Assembly (NCBI RefSeq): GCF_002270415.1
Contig: NZ_NNRI01000019.1
Location: 1 to 64,000, forward strand
Origin: Mesorhizobium sophorae
Lineage (GTDB): Bacteria > Pseudomonadota > Alphaproteobacteria > Rhizobiales > Rhizobiaceae
Reading direction: 5' to 3'
DNA length: 64,000 nt
A program made the position numbers and the translations under genes. Shown here one piece after another: positions 17,811 through 25,158 of this stretch. Positions within the stretch are counted from its first letter, which is position 1. Every line of letters begins with the position of its first letter. The notes under the pieces are model-generated. The model ran no database searches and had not been told where the DNA came from. It was given only the letters and a program-made list of their open reading frames with translations.

Positions 17811-18953
17811 TTACTCGGCTGCCGCCTGCGCCGAATTCGAGCCGATATAGTTGCGGATCGTCTCGATGATCCGGTCCTGGTCGGCTTCGCCGAGATAGGG
17901 GTGCATCGGCAGGCACAGGATCCGCTTCGGCAGGTCCTCCGACACGGCAAGGCCGGTCGGCGTGCGCGGGTAGTCGCGATAAGCAACTTGGGTATGCAGC
18001 GGCTTCACATAATAGATGACCGATGGAATGCCCTTTTCGCCGAGATGCGCCTTCAGCCCGTCACGCTTGGGCGTCTCGATCGCATACTGTGCCCAAGCCG
18101 ACCGGCTGCCGTCCAGATTGCGGGCCGCGGTGACGATATCGCCAAGCCCTTCGGCGTAGCGGTTGGCCACCACCTGGCGGGCCACCATCTCGTCTTCGAG
18201 GATGGCCAGCTTCTCGATCAGGATCGCCGCCTGTAGGGTGTCGAGCCGCGAATTGATGCCGACACGGATATTGTCGTACTGCGTCTCGCCCTTGCCGTGG
18301 AAGGCAAACGACCTGAGCTGCTCGGCCAGCGCATCGTCATTGGTGAACATCGCGCCACCGTCGCCATAGCAGCCGAGCGGCTTTGCCGGGTAGAAGCTGG
18401 TCGAGCCGACCGCGCCGAACGAGCCGCACATCTTGCCGTCGCTCGAGCCGCCCATCGACTGGGCGGCATCCTCGATCACCATCAGCCCTTCGCGGTTGGC
18501 GATCGCCATGATGGCATCGTAGTCGGCGGCAAGGCCGAACAGATCGACGGGAATGATCGCCTTAGGCTTCAGCCGGCCTTCTTTCTTGATCATGGCGATG
18601 GCTGCCTCGAGGCTGGCAATGTCGATGTTGTAGCTATGCGGGTCGACATCGACGAACACCGGCTCCGCCTTGGCCAACGCCACCACTTCGGCCGTGGCGG
18701 CGAAAGTGAAGCTTGGCACGAACACGGCGTCACCCGGGCCTACGCCGGCCGCAAACAGCGGCAACAGCAGCGCATCGGTGCCGTTGGCGCAGGCCACGAC
18801 ATGCTTGGTGCCGACATAGGCGGCGAGCTTGTTCTCGAATTCAGTGACTTGCGGGCCGAGTATATAGCGGCCTTCTTCGACGACACGGTCGATCGCGGCC
18901 TTCAGCCGGTCGCGGATTCGTTCGCGCTGCGCGCCAAGATCGATGAACTGCAT
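17811..18953 (-). CDS. DegT/DnrJ/EryC1/StrS nucleotide-sugar aminotransferase (WbpE-like)
   Basis: 380 residues, a PLP-dependent type I fold. Near the N-terminus, MQFIDLGAQRERI and EEGRYILGPQVTEFE are typical of WbpE/WlbE-like enzymes. ANGTDALLLPL, IEDAAQSMGG (PLP ring Asp) and TSFYPAKPLGCYGDGGA with the Schiff-base Lys are present. It transfers an amino group to the keto carbon of a UDP- or dTDP-sugar. It stands alone, converging on cysQ, with its own upstream region, but probably supplies amino sugars for the polysaccharide locus. The exact sugar is not readable. Confidence 0.9.
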   Translation of the reverse strand: MQFIDLGAQRERIRDRLKAAIDRVVEEGRYILGPQVTEFENKLAAYVGTKHVVACANGTDALLLPLFAAGVGPGDAVFVPSFTFAATAEVVALAKAEPVFVDVDPHSYNIDIASLEAAIAMIKKEGRLKPKAIIPVDLFGLAADYDAIMAIANREGLMVIEDAAQSMGGSSDGKMCGSFGAVGSTSFYPAKPLGCYGDGGAMFTNDDALAEQLRSFAFHGKGETQYDNIRVGINSRLDTLQAAILIEKLAILEDEMVARQVVANRYAEGLGDIVTAARNLDGSRSAWAQYAIETPKRDGLKAHLGEKGIPSVIYYVKPLHTQVAYRDYPRTPTGLAVSEDLPKRILCLPMHPYLGEADQDRIIETIRNYIGSNSAQAAAE

Positions 18954-19212
18954 GTCGGCCTCAAAACGGGTTAGCCAGATAACCGGCCGCTGGTATCAGA
19001 GTTGTGCCGGGCGAGAAAGCCGCAGGAGCAAAACCGCGAATTGCGCAAGTGTCGCAGTCTGTTACCTGTATTTTCCGGCGTGTTCTTCGTGATATGCCGG
19101 AAATCCGGCCTTCGTCAGCCCCGATCCTACCTTGATAATCCCTGAGATCGGCCCTGCGAAACATAAAGTGATCGAGAAGCCCCCGATCTGTCTCGGTCCC
19201 ATCGCGACCTGG

Positions 19213-20136
19213 TCAGGCGATCTCATGCCGCCAGGGTGGATTGGCGCCGGCTCGCGAGACGGTCACGGCCGCCGCCTTGTTGCCAAGCGCCAGTGCCTTG
19301 CCGATGGCGTCCAGCGAAAGGCCGGCGATTGCCGTCTTTGTCAGCAGGCCTTGTTCCTGCAGCGAAGCGAGGATGCCGGCATTGAACGTGTCGCCGGCGC
19401 CGACCGTGTCGACCACCTTGACCTTCTCCGTCATCACCGTGACGGCGTGTTCCTTGGTGTAGCCGATGGCGCCTTCGCTGCCATGCGTGACGACGATCAG
19501 CTTCGGGCCGCGGTCGAGCCAGTTGCGGATGACATCCTCGTGCGAGCCGGCTTCGCCGAACCAGTTCAGGTCTTCATCCGACAGTTTCACGATATCGGCC
19601 ATCGCCATCATGGCGCGGATGCGCCTGAGGTGCTTGGCCTTGTCAGGGATGAAGTTCGGCCGAATGTTGGGGTCGAGCATCATGACGCGGCTTTCATGCT
19701 CGCGCTTCATGAACTCCTCATAGGCACTGCCGGCTGGCTCGGAGATCAGGCTGATGGCGCCAAACAGCATGGCCTCGATCTCGTTGCCGAGCTGCGGCAG
19801 GTCGTCGACGGTCAGCATGCGGCCGGCGGTGTTTTCATCGTAGAACGTGTAGGTCGCCTGGCCGTTGTCCAGCTTGACGAAAGCAAGCGTCGTCGGCCGT
19901 GGCGACGTGTGCGCATAGGTGGAACTAACCTTGCTCGCCCCAAGCGCATCCCTGAACTGACCGCCGAACAGATCCGACGACAGGCCGGAAAAGAACCCAG
20001 CCGGCGCGCCCAGCCGCCCGAGCGCGATGGCCGTATTGAAGACGGCGCCGCCGACATAGGGGGCAAAGGCCGGCTCGCCGTTGGTCGTCGTGCGCGGCAG
20101 CATGTCGATGAGGGCTTCGCCGCAGCAGAGGATCAT
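19213..20136 (-). CDS. PfkB-family carbohydrate kinase (probable fructokinase)
   Basis: About 307 residues. It starts MILCCGEALIDMLPR and has the ribokinase-family Gly pair in YVGGAVFNTAIALGRLG and the anion-hole/catalytic motif DTVGAGDTFNAGIL. It probably phosphorylates the sugar brought in by the adjacent transporter. ATG 20136 overlaps the TGA of the upstream mutarotase-like gene (ATGA), so it is the third gene of a coupled leftward operon led by the ROK regulator. In Sinorhizobium meliloti the frc locus also carries a kinase (frcK), there downstream of frcA. Fructose as substrate is inferred from this context. Confidence 0.85.
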   Translation of the reverse strand: MILCCGEALIDMLPRTTTNGEPAFAPYVGGAVFNTAIALGRLGAPAGFFSGLSSDLFGGQFRDALGASKVSSTYAHTSPRPTTLAFVKLDNGQATYTFYDENTAGRMLTVDDLPQLGNEIEAMLFGAISLISEPAGSAYEEFMKREHESRVMMLDPNIRPNFIPDKAKHLRRIRAMMAMADIVKLSDEDLNWFGEAGSHEDVIRNWLDRGPKLIVVTHGSEGAIGYTKEHAVTVMTEKVKVVDTVGAGDTFNAGILASLQEQGLLTKTAIAGLSLDAIGKALALGNKAAAVTVSRAGANPPWRHEIA

Positions 20137-20579
20137 GGCTTCCTGGTCTCCGGCGGATAGATCACGCCCTTGCGGATGATGATGTTGGCGTAGAGCCGCG
20201 GCTCGCTTGTCGCGACGATGGCATGCGCCGATTTGACCCGTGCATAGAAGTCGGCGCCGGCCAGCGCAACCACCTTGCGGCCGGGCGCGCGTTTTGCGCA
20301 TAGCGCCTCGATCTCGTGATGCACGGGATCGGCAAGAGAGGGATCTCCCTTGACCGAGGCGCGAAACAGCGCCTCTGGCACGGCATCGTCGACCGGCAGC
20401 ACGCTCAAGATCGCGTCGAGCACCGGCAGGAGATGATGACCGTCGGCTCGGATGAGCCGGTTGGCCTGCTCTTCCGCCGGATAGTTTCCGTCGACAATCG
20501 CGATCTCGTCGCCATGGCCCATGGCGCGCAATGTCGCCAGAAGCTCCGGACCAAGCAGCGCCGGGATTCCGATCAGCAT
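20133..20579 (-). CDS. RbsD/FucU-family sugar mutarotase
   Basis: About 148 residues. The start MLIGIPALLGPELLATLRAM, then GHGDEIAIVDGNYPAE with its active-site His and Asp, matches RbsD/FucU proteins, which interconvert pyranose and furanose or alpha and beta anomers of imported sugars. The C-terminal IIIRKGVIYPPE is also typical. ATG 20579 overlaps the TGA of the ROK gene and its own TGA overlaps the kinase start, so all three are coupled. A mutarotase is logical next to a fructose importer and kinase because fructose exists in several ring forms; L-fucose or ribose specificity is not supported by neighbours. Confidence 0.85.
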   Translation of the reverse strand: MLIGIPALLGPELLATLRAMGHGDEIAIVDGNYPAEEQANRLIRADGHHLLPVLDAILSVLPVDDAVPEALFRASVKGDPSLADPVHHEIEALCAKRAPGRKVVALAGADFYARVKSAHAIVATSEPRLYANIIIRKGVIYPPETRKP

Positions 20580-21805
20580 CAGGTACTCCTGGAAATCGTC
20601 GTCGAACCGATCAGGAAGCGCTCGGAGAGCGGCAAGCTGGCGCCGCCGAGCGCCCGGGCGTGGATGCCGACGGTCCCCTCGCGAACGGCGGGAAGCTTCA
20701 GGCCTTCTCCGTCGATCGTGGCGATGCCCGCGATGATGGCGTCGACCAGCCGGCGGCGCACTGCCGTCGGCATCCATCCGTCGATCACCGCTGCCTCGAA
20801 ATCGATGACCGAGGATGCTGCAACGATGGCATAGGCGAGCGCCCGCGAGGCGCTGGCAATCCAGTCATCGAGTTCGGGGCCGATCTCGCCCCAGTCTTCC
20901 GGCGATGTCCACAGATGCGAAGCCTCGACGCCGCGCGCATTGAGCGCCTTTTCGAGCATGGCGATGGACGCCACATCGATCAGTTGGGTCGGCTTGCCAT
21001 CCGGCCCCGGCACGGGCATCGAGCCGAGTGCTCCGGCATTGCCGGTTGGCCCGCCGAAAAGCCGGCCATTCAGCACGATGCCGCCACCGGCAAAGGCGCC
21101 GATGTAGAAATAGACGAAGTCACGCGCAGCACCGGTCTGGCCGAAGACGAGTTCGGCGCCGCAAGCCGAAGTCGCATCGTTCTGCAGGTAAACCGGAAAA
21201 TCGCACTGCGCCTGGATGTCCGCCCTGATGTCGCGGTGACGCCATTCGTCCATGACGTCGCGCGGGGCGCCTGCGGTATCGGCCCAGTTCCACAATTCGA
21301 ACGGCATGGCGATGCCCAGCCCGGCGATGCGTTTGTCCTGCGCGGGCGTCAGCTCGCCGCGCATCTGCCGCATGCCGTTGCTGACGAAGTCCACTGTCTC
21401 ATGCGGGGCAGGGTAGCGGTAGGAATGCTGCAGCATCGAACGGACTTGGCCAAGGAAGTCGATCAGCACGAGTTCGGCGCTGCGGCGGCCGATCTTCAGG
21501 CCAATGAAGTAGGCGCCGTCGGGGTTGAGCGCCATCGGGATCGAGGGTTGGCCGATCTTGCCGCGCAACGGCGCCTGCCGCAGCAGAAGGCCTTCTTCCT
21601 CCAGTTCGCGCATGATGACCGAAACCGTCTGCGCCGAAAGCCCGGTCATGCGGGCGATGTCGGACTTAGCCAGGCTGCCATGCTGGCGCACCAGTGAGAG
21701 CACCAACCGCTCGTTGTGGTCCCGCATGCCGCTCTGGTTGGTGCCACGGTGAATGAGGCTGTCATTCGCCTCGGGCGAACCGTGCCTCGCAATGGCGGTC
21801 TCCAC
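20579..21805 (-). CDS. frcR: ROK-family transcriptional regulator of the fructose locus
   Basis: About 408 residues. A winged helix-turn-helix (about 25-80: LAKSDIARMTGLSAQTVSVI) precedes a ROK sugar-binding domain with YIGAFAGGGIVLNGRLFGG. The CXCGXXGC zinc motif of many ROK proteins is absent here. The GTG start at 21805 is chosen because GGGAGGA lies directly upstream; the longer ATG frame (21907) would read through the operator. The gene diverges from frcB and a 40-bp palindrome lies between them, so repression relieved by sugar is likely. The name follows the same arrangement in Sinorhizobium meliloti; it remains an inference. Confidence 0.85.
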   Translation of the reverse strand: METAIARHGSPEANDSLIHRGTNQSGMRDHNERLVLSLVRQHGSLAKSDIARMTGLSAQTVSVIMRELEEEGLLLRQAPLRGKIGQPSIPMALNPDGAYFIGLKIGRRSAELVLIDFLGQVRSMLQHSYRYPAPHETVDFVSNGMRQMRGELTPAQDKRIAGLGIAMPFELWNWADTAGAPRDVMDEWRHRDIRADIQAQCDFPVYLQNDATSACGAELVFGQTGAARDFVYFYIGAFAGGGIVLNGRLFGGPTGNAGALGSMPVPGPDGKPTQLIDVASIAMLEKALNARGVEASHLWTSPEDWGEIGPELDDWIASASRALAYAIVAASSVIDFEAAVIDGWMPTAVRRRLVDAIIAGIATIDGEGLKLPAVREGTVGIHARALGGASLPLSERFLIGSTTISRST

Positions 21806-21865
21806 CCTGTTCCTCCCGTCGTTTCCCGGCAATGCTTTTGGGCCAGAATGGGTGAACGAAGCAAG

Positions 21866-21905
21866 GCTGTCAATAATAAATAAGAGTGATTTAATTATTG
21901 ACAGC
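21866..21905. promoter_or_regulatory. Probable FrcR operator with divergent -35 elements
   Basis: A perfect 12-bp inverted repeat: GCTGTCAATAAT (21866-21877) and ATTATTGACAGC (21894-21905), with a 16-bp AT-rich spacer. Each arm contains TTGACA, one on each strand, in position to act as the -35 element of frcB (rightward) and of frcR (leftward). A regulator bound to the arms would block both promoters. -10 elements are weak (TATCTG at 21919 rightward). Confidence 0.75.
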
Positions 21906-22014
21906 AATCGTGGACTGGTATCTGTTGCGATAAGGCGTCCATGCTGGGAGAATGTCGTGGATGCCGTGGAGGCCGGTTGGCCGGCACTCGAAAATGCATC
22001 ACTGGGAGGAAGTC

Positions 22015-23031
22015 ATGGGTAAATGGAATATCATGAAGGCGGCTGTTGCCGGCCTTGCCTTTTACGGCGCGATGGCAGGCGCCTCGTATGCGGCCGATAC
22101 CGTCGGCCTGATTACCAAGACCGAAACCAATCCGTTCTTTGTGAAAATGCGTGAGGGCGCTCAGGCCAAGGCTAAGGAACTTGGCGTTACCCTGATCGCG
22201 GCCGCCGGCAAGTTCGACGGCGACAATGACGGCCAAGTGGCGGCGATCGAGAACCTGATCTCGGCCGGCGCCAAGGGTTTTGCCATCGTGCCGAGCGACT
22301 CGAAGGCGATTGTACCGACCATCAAGAAGGCGCGCGACGCAGGCCTCAAAGTGATCGTGCTCGATACGCCGCTCGATCCGATGGACGCTGCGGACGCGAC
22401 CTTTGCGACCGATAACCGCAAGGCCGGCATGCTGATCGGTCAGTGGGCTGCCAAGACCCTAGGCGACAAGGCAGCGGACGCCAAGATCGTATTTCTCGAT
22501 CTCGCGACCAACCAGCCGACCGTCGATTTTCTGCGCGATCAGGGCTTCATGCAGGGCTTCGGCATCGACGTAAAGGATCCCAACAAATACGGCGACGAAG
22601 ACGACAAGCGTATCTGCGATCACGAAATCAGCCAAGGCGACCAGGAGAAGGGCCGCACGGCGATGGAGAACGCGCTGCAGAAGTGCCCGGATGTAAACGT
22701 GGTCTACACAATCAACGAGCCCGCCGCGGCCGGTGCGTGGGAAGCGCTCAAGGCGGTAGGCAAGGATGACGGCAGCGTGATGATCGTTTCGATCGACGGT
22801 GGTTGCCCTGGCGTGAAGAACGTTCAGGCAGGCGTAATCGGCGCGACCAGCCAGCAGTATCCGCTGAAGATGGCGGCGATGGCGCTAGAGGCGATCGTCT
22901 CGGGCAAGATTCCGGATATCGACCCGAAGATGGGCTTCCTCGACACCGGTGCGCAACTCATTACAGCCAAGCCGGCTGAGGGCGTGACGTCGATCTCGGT
23001 CGAGGAAGGCCTGAAGCTCTGCTGGGGCTGA
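22015..23031 (+). CDS. frcB: Fructose ABC transporter, periplasmic binding protein
   Basis: About 338 residues. A signal peptide ends near ASYAAD (residues 24-26), then a type I periplasmic sugar-binding fold: VGLITKTETNPFFVKMREGA, GDNDGQVAAIENLISAGAKG, VLDTPLDP and EPAAAGAWEALKA. It matches the FrcB type of rhizobia, which binds fructose (also mannose and ribose). ATG 22015 has GGGAGGA 5 bp upstream; longer starts lack a signal peptide at the right place. It is the first gene of frcBCA and is followed by a hairpin that may keep this part of the mRNA abundant. Confidence 0.9.
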   Translation: MGKWNIMKAAVAGLAFYGAMAGASYAADTVGLITKTETNPFFVKMREGAQAKAKELGVTLIAAAGKFDGDNDGQVAAIENLISAGAKGFAIVPSDSKAIVPTIKKARDAGLKVIVLDTPLDPMDAADATFATDNRKAGMLIGQWAAKTLGDKAADAKIVFLDLATNQPTVDFLRDQGFMQGFGIDVKDPNKYGDEDDKRICDHEISQGDQEKGRTAMENALQKCPDVNVVYTINEPAAAGAWEALKAVGKDDGSVMIVSIDGGCPGVKNVQAGVIGATSQQYPLKMAAMALEAIVSGKIPDIDPKMGFLDTGAQLITAKPAEGVTSISVEEGLKLCWG

Positions 23032-23076
23032 GCGCCTTTCAACATCGTACCATGAAGACTATTGTCCAGAACTCAA

Positions 23077-23099
23077 AGGGGGCGCACGTAGCGCCCCCT
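23077..23099 (+). promoter_or_regulatory. Intercistronic mRNA hairpin between frcB and frcC
   Basis: A perfect 9-bp stem (AGGGGGCGC / GCGCCCCCT) with loop ACGTA, 46 bp after the frcB stop and 30 bp before frcC. No T-tract follows, so it is unlikely to be a full terminator. Such hairpins commonly stabilise the transcript of a binding-protein gene and partly uncouple it from its membrane genes. Confidence 0.7.
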
Positions 23100-23128
23100 G
23101 ACAGCGAGGCGTTGGGGAGGATTGCCTG

Positions 23129-24247
23129 ATGAGCGACGATACCGCGGGTTCGGTCACCGCCGAACGCGGGCTGAAGGGTGCCACCGAAGCCCTAGCCAGT
23201 TTTGATGAGTCGGATGCCGGCGCGATCCGCCGCCTCCAGGCTTTCCTTCATCAATTTCCCACGTCCATTCCCTTTTTCGTTCTGCTGTTGGGTGTGGTCA
23301 TCTTTTCGATTGCAGCGCCGGACAAGTTTTTTGCTCCGTTCAACTTTTCGTTGGTGCTGCAGCAGGTGACGATCATCGCTGTGCTCGGTGTGGCGCAGAC
23401 GCTGATAATCCTTACGGCCGGAATCGACCTGTCCGTCGGCGCTATCATGATCCTGTGCTCGGTGGTGATGGGGCGGACCGCGGTCGTCTACGGCGTTCCG
23501 GTATTGATCGCATTTCCGCTCGGGTTGCTCTGCGGTCTGGCATGCGGCGTCGTCAACGGCCTGATCGTGACGATGCTGCGCTTGCCGCCCTTTATTGTCA
23601 CGCTTGGCACCTGGAGCATTTTTGGCGCGCTGAATGTCTGGTATTCCCAGAGCGAAACCATTCGCCAGCAAGACATGGAGGCGGCGGCGCCATTCCTGCA
23701 GTGGACGGGTACGATCTTCAAACCTTATGATTTCTTCTCAAAAACGCTCGGGCTCGACTGGACCTTTTTGAAAGGTTGGGTGCTGACCTATGGTTCGCTG
23801 GTCATGTTGATCCTGGCGTTCGTTATTTGGTACGTGCTGAACAGAACGGCGTTGGGTCGACACATCTACGCCACTGGTGATGATCCGGATGCAGCCAGAC
23901 TGGCCGGTATCAACACCAAACGGACCCTCATCGCCGTGTACGGGCTCGCCGGTTTCATCTGCGCGATCGCCGCCTGGGTGTTGATCGGGCGCATCGGTGG
24001 CGTAAGCCCGCAGGCAGGTCAGACCGCAAACCTCGACTCGATCACCGCTGTCGTGATCGGCGGCACCTCCCTGTTTGGCGGCCGCGGCTCGATCGTCGGA
24101 ACGCTGATCGGCGCCTTGATCGTCGGCGTCTTCCGCAACGGCCTTGCGCTTTCCGGGCTTGAGTTGCTGTGGCAGGACTTCGCCGTGGGCGTGCTGATCA
24201 TCGTTGCTGTCACCATCGACCAATGGATCAGGAGAATTTCGGCATGA
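23129..24247 (+). CDS. frcC: Fructose ABC transporter permease
   Basis: 372 residues of the RbsC-like BPD_transp_2 family with eight to ten hydrophobic segments. QTLIILTAGIDLSVGAIM is the signature of this permease class, and VIGGTSLFGGRGSIVGTLIGALIVG lies near the C-terminus (cited as positions 310-334). A hydrophilic N-terminal leader of about 45 residues precedes the first helix, as in rhizobial FrcC. GGGGAGG precedes ATG 23129. Its stop overlaps the frcA start (ATGA). It forms the homodimeric membrane channel of the fructose importer. Confidence 0.9.
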   Translation: MSDDTAGSVTAERGLKGATEALASFDESDAGAIRRLQAFLHQFPTSIPFFVLLLGVVIFSIAAPDKFFAPFNFSLVLQQVTIIAVLGVAQTLIILTAGIDLSVGAIMILCSVVMGRTAVVYGVPVLIAFPLGLLCGLACGVVNGLIVTMLRLPPFIVTLGTWSIFGALNVWYSQSETIRQQDMEAAAPFLQWTGTIFKPYDFFSKTLGLDWTFLKGWVLTYGSLVMLILAFVIWYVLNRTALGRHIYATGDDPDAARLAGINTKRTLIAVYGLAGFICAIAAWVLIGRIGGVSPQAGQTANLDSITAVVIGGTSLFGGRGSIVGTLIGALIVGVFRNGLALSGLELLWQDFAVGVLIIVAVTIDQWIRRISA

Positions 24248-25026
24248 ACGACACTCCGGTTCTCCAAGCCAGAGGCCTCAACAAGCGCTACGGCAGGGTT
24301 GTTGCCCTCGACAATGCTGATTTCGACCTGTTGCCAGGCGAAATCCTCGCTGTCATCGGCGACAACGGCGCCGGCAAGTCGACGCTGGTCAAGGCGCTGT
24401 GTGGGGCGGTCATTCCAGACTCAGGCAGGATCGAACTCAATGGCCAGCCGGTGCATTTCCGCTCACCGATCGAGGCGCGTGTGGCGGGCATTGAAACCGT
24501 CTACCAGAACCTTGCGCTGTCCCCGGCGTTATCGATCGCCGACAACATGTTTCTCGGCCGCGAGATCCGCAAACCGGGCTTTGTCGGGCAGTGGCTGCGA
24601 AGGCTCGACCGCTCAGCGATGCAGAGGATCGCCCGTGAAAAGCTTTCCGAACTGGGGCTGATGACCATCCAGAACATCAACCAGGCCGTCGAAACGCTCT
24701 CCGGCGGTCAGCGCCAGGGTGTTGCGGTGGCGCGCGCCGCTGCTTTTGGCAGCCGCGTCGTCATCATGGACGAGCCGACCGCCGCTCTCGGCGTCAAGGA
24801 AAGCCGCCGTGTGCTTGAGCTGATGCTTGACGTGAAGAAGCGCGGGCTGCCGATCGTGCTGATCTCGCACAACATGCCGCATGTCTTCGAAGTCGCCGAC
24901 CGCATCCACATCCACCGGCTGGGCCGTCGCCTCTGCGTCATAGATCCCAAGCAATATACGATGTCGGATGCCGTGGCCTTCATGACGGGAGCCAAGGTTC
25001 CGCCGGAGGCGGCACTGGCGGCCTGA
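24244..25026 (+). CDS. frcA: Fructose ABC transporter ATP-binding protein
   Basis: About 260 residues, a single nucleotide-binding domain rather than the double domain of RbsA; this is the FrcA type. Walker A is GDNGAGKSTLVKAL, the Q-loop lies in ETVYQNLALSPALS, the signature is ETLSGGQRQGVAVARA, Walker B is VVIMDEPTAALG and the switch is LISHNM. The C-terminal VSDAVAFMTGA-like tail (MSDAVAFMTGA) is typical of sugar importers. ATG 24244 overlaps the frcC stop. A kinase does not follow; it sits in the divergent frcR operon instead. Confidence 0.9.
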   Translation: MNDTPVLQARGLNKRYGRVVALDNADFDLLPGEILAVIGDNGAGKSTLVKALCGAVIPDSGRIELNGQPVHFRSPIEARVAGIETVYQNLALSPALSIADNMFLGREIRKPGFVGQWLRRLDRSAMQRIAREKLSELGLMTIQNINQAVETLSGGQRQGVAVARAAAFGSRVVIMDEPTAALGVKESRRVLELMLDVKKRGLPIVLISHNMPHVFEVADRIHIHRLGRRLCVIDPKQYTMSDAVAFMTGAKVPPEAALAA

Positions 25027-25158
25027 ACTGTCAAATTGCCGCAGGGTAACTCCGCGCGGGTTCATCTAAATCGATTGAATATGTGGGAGTATCGGCTAGC
25101 ATGGGCTGGGAGGAACGATGAAAGCCGGTATGATCATGGCAATCGTACGAGAGGCAGC

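Noticed and set aside
23077..23099. Transcription terminator between frcB and frcC
   Set aside because: The stem is strong but no T-run follows, so it was called an mRNA hairpin.
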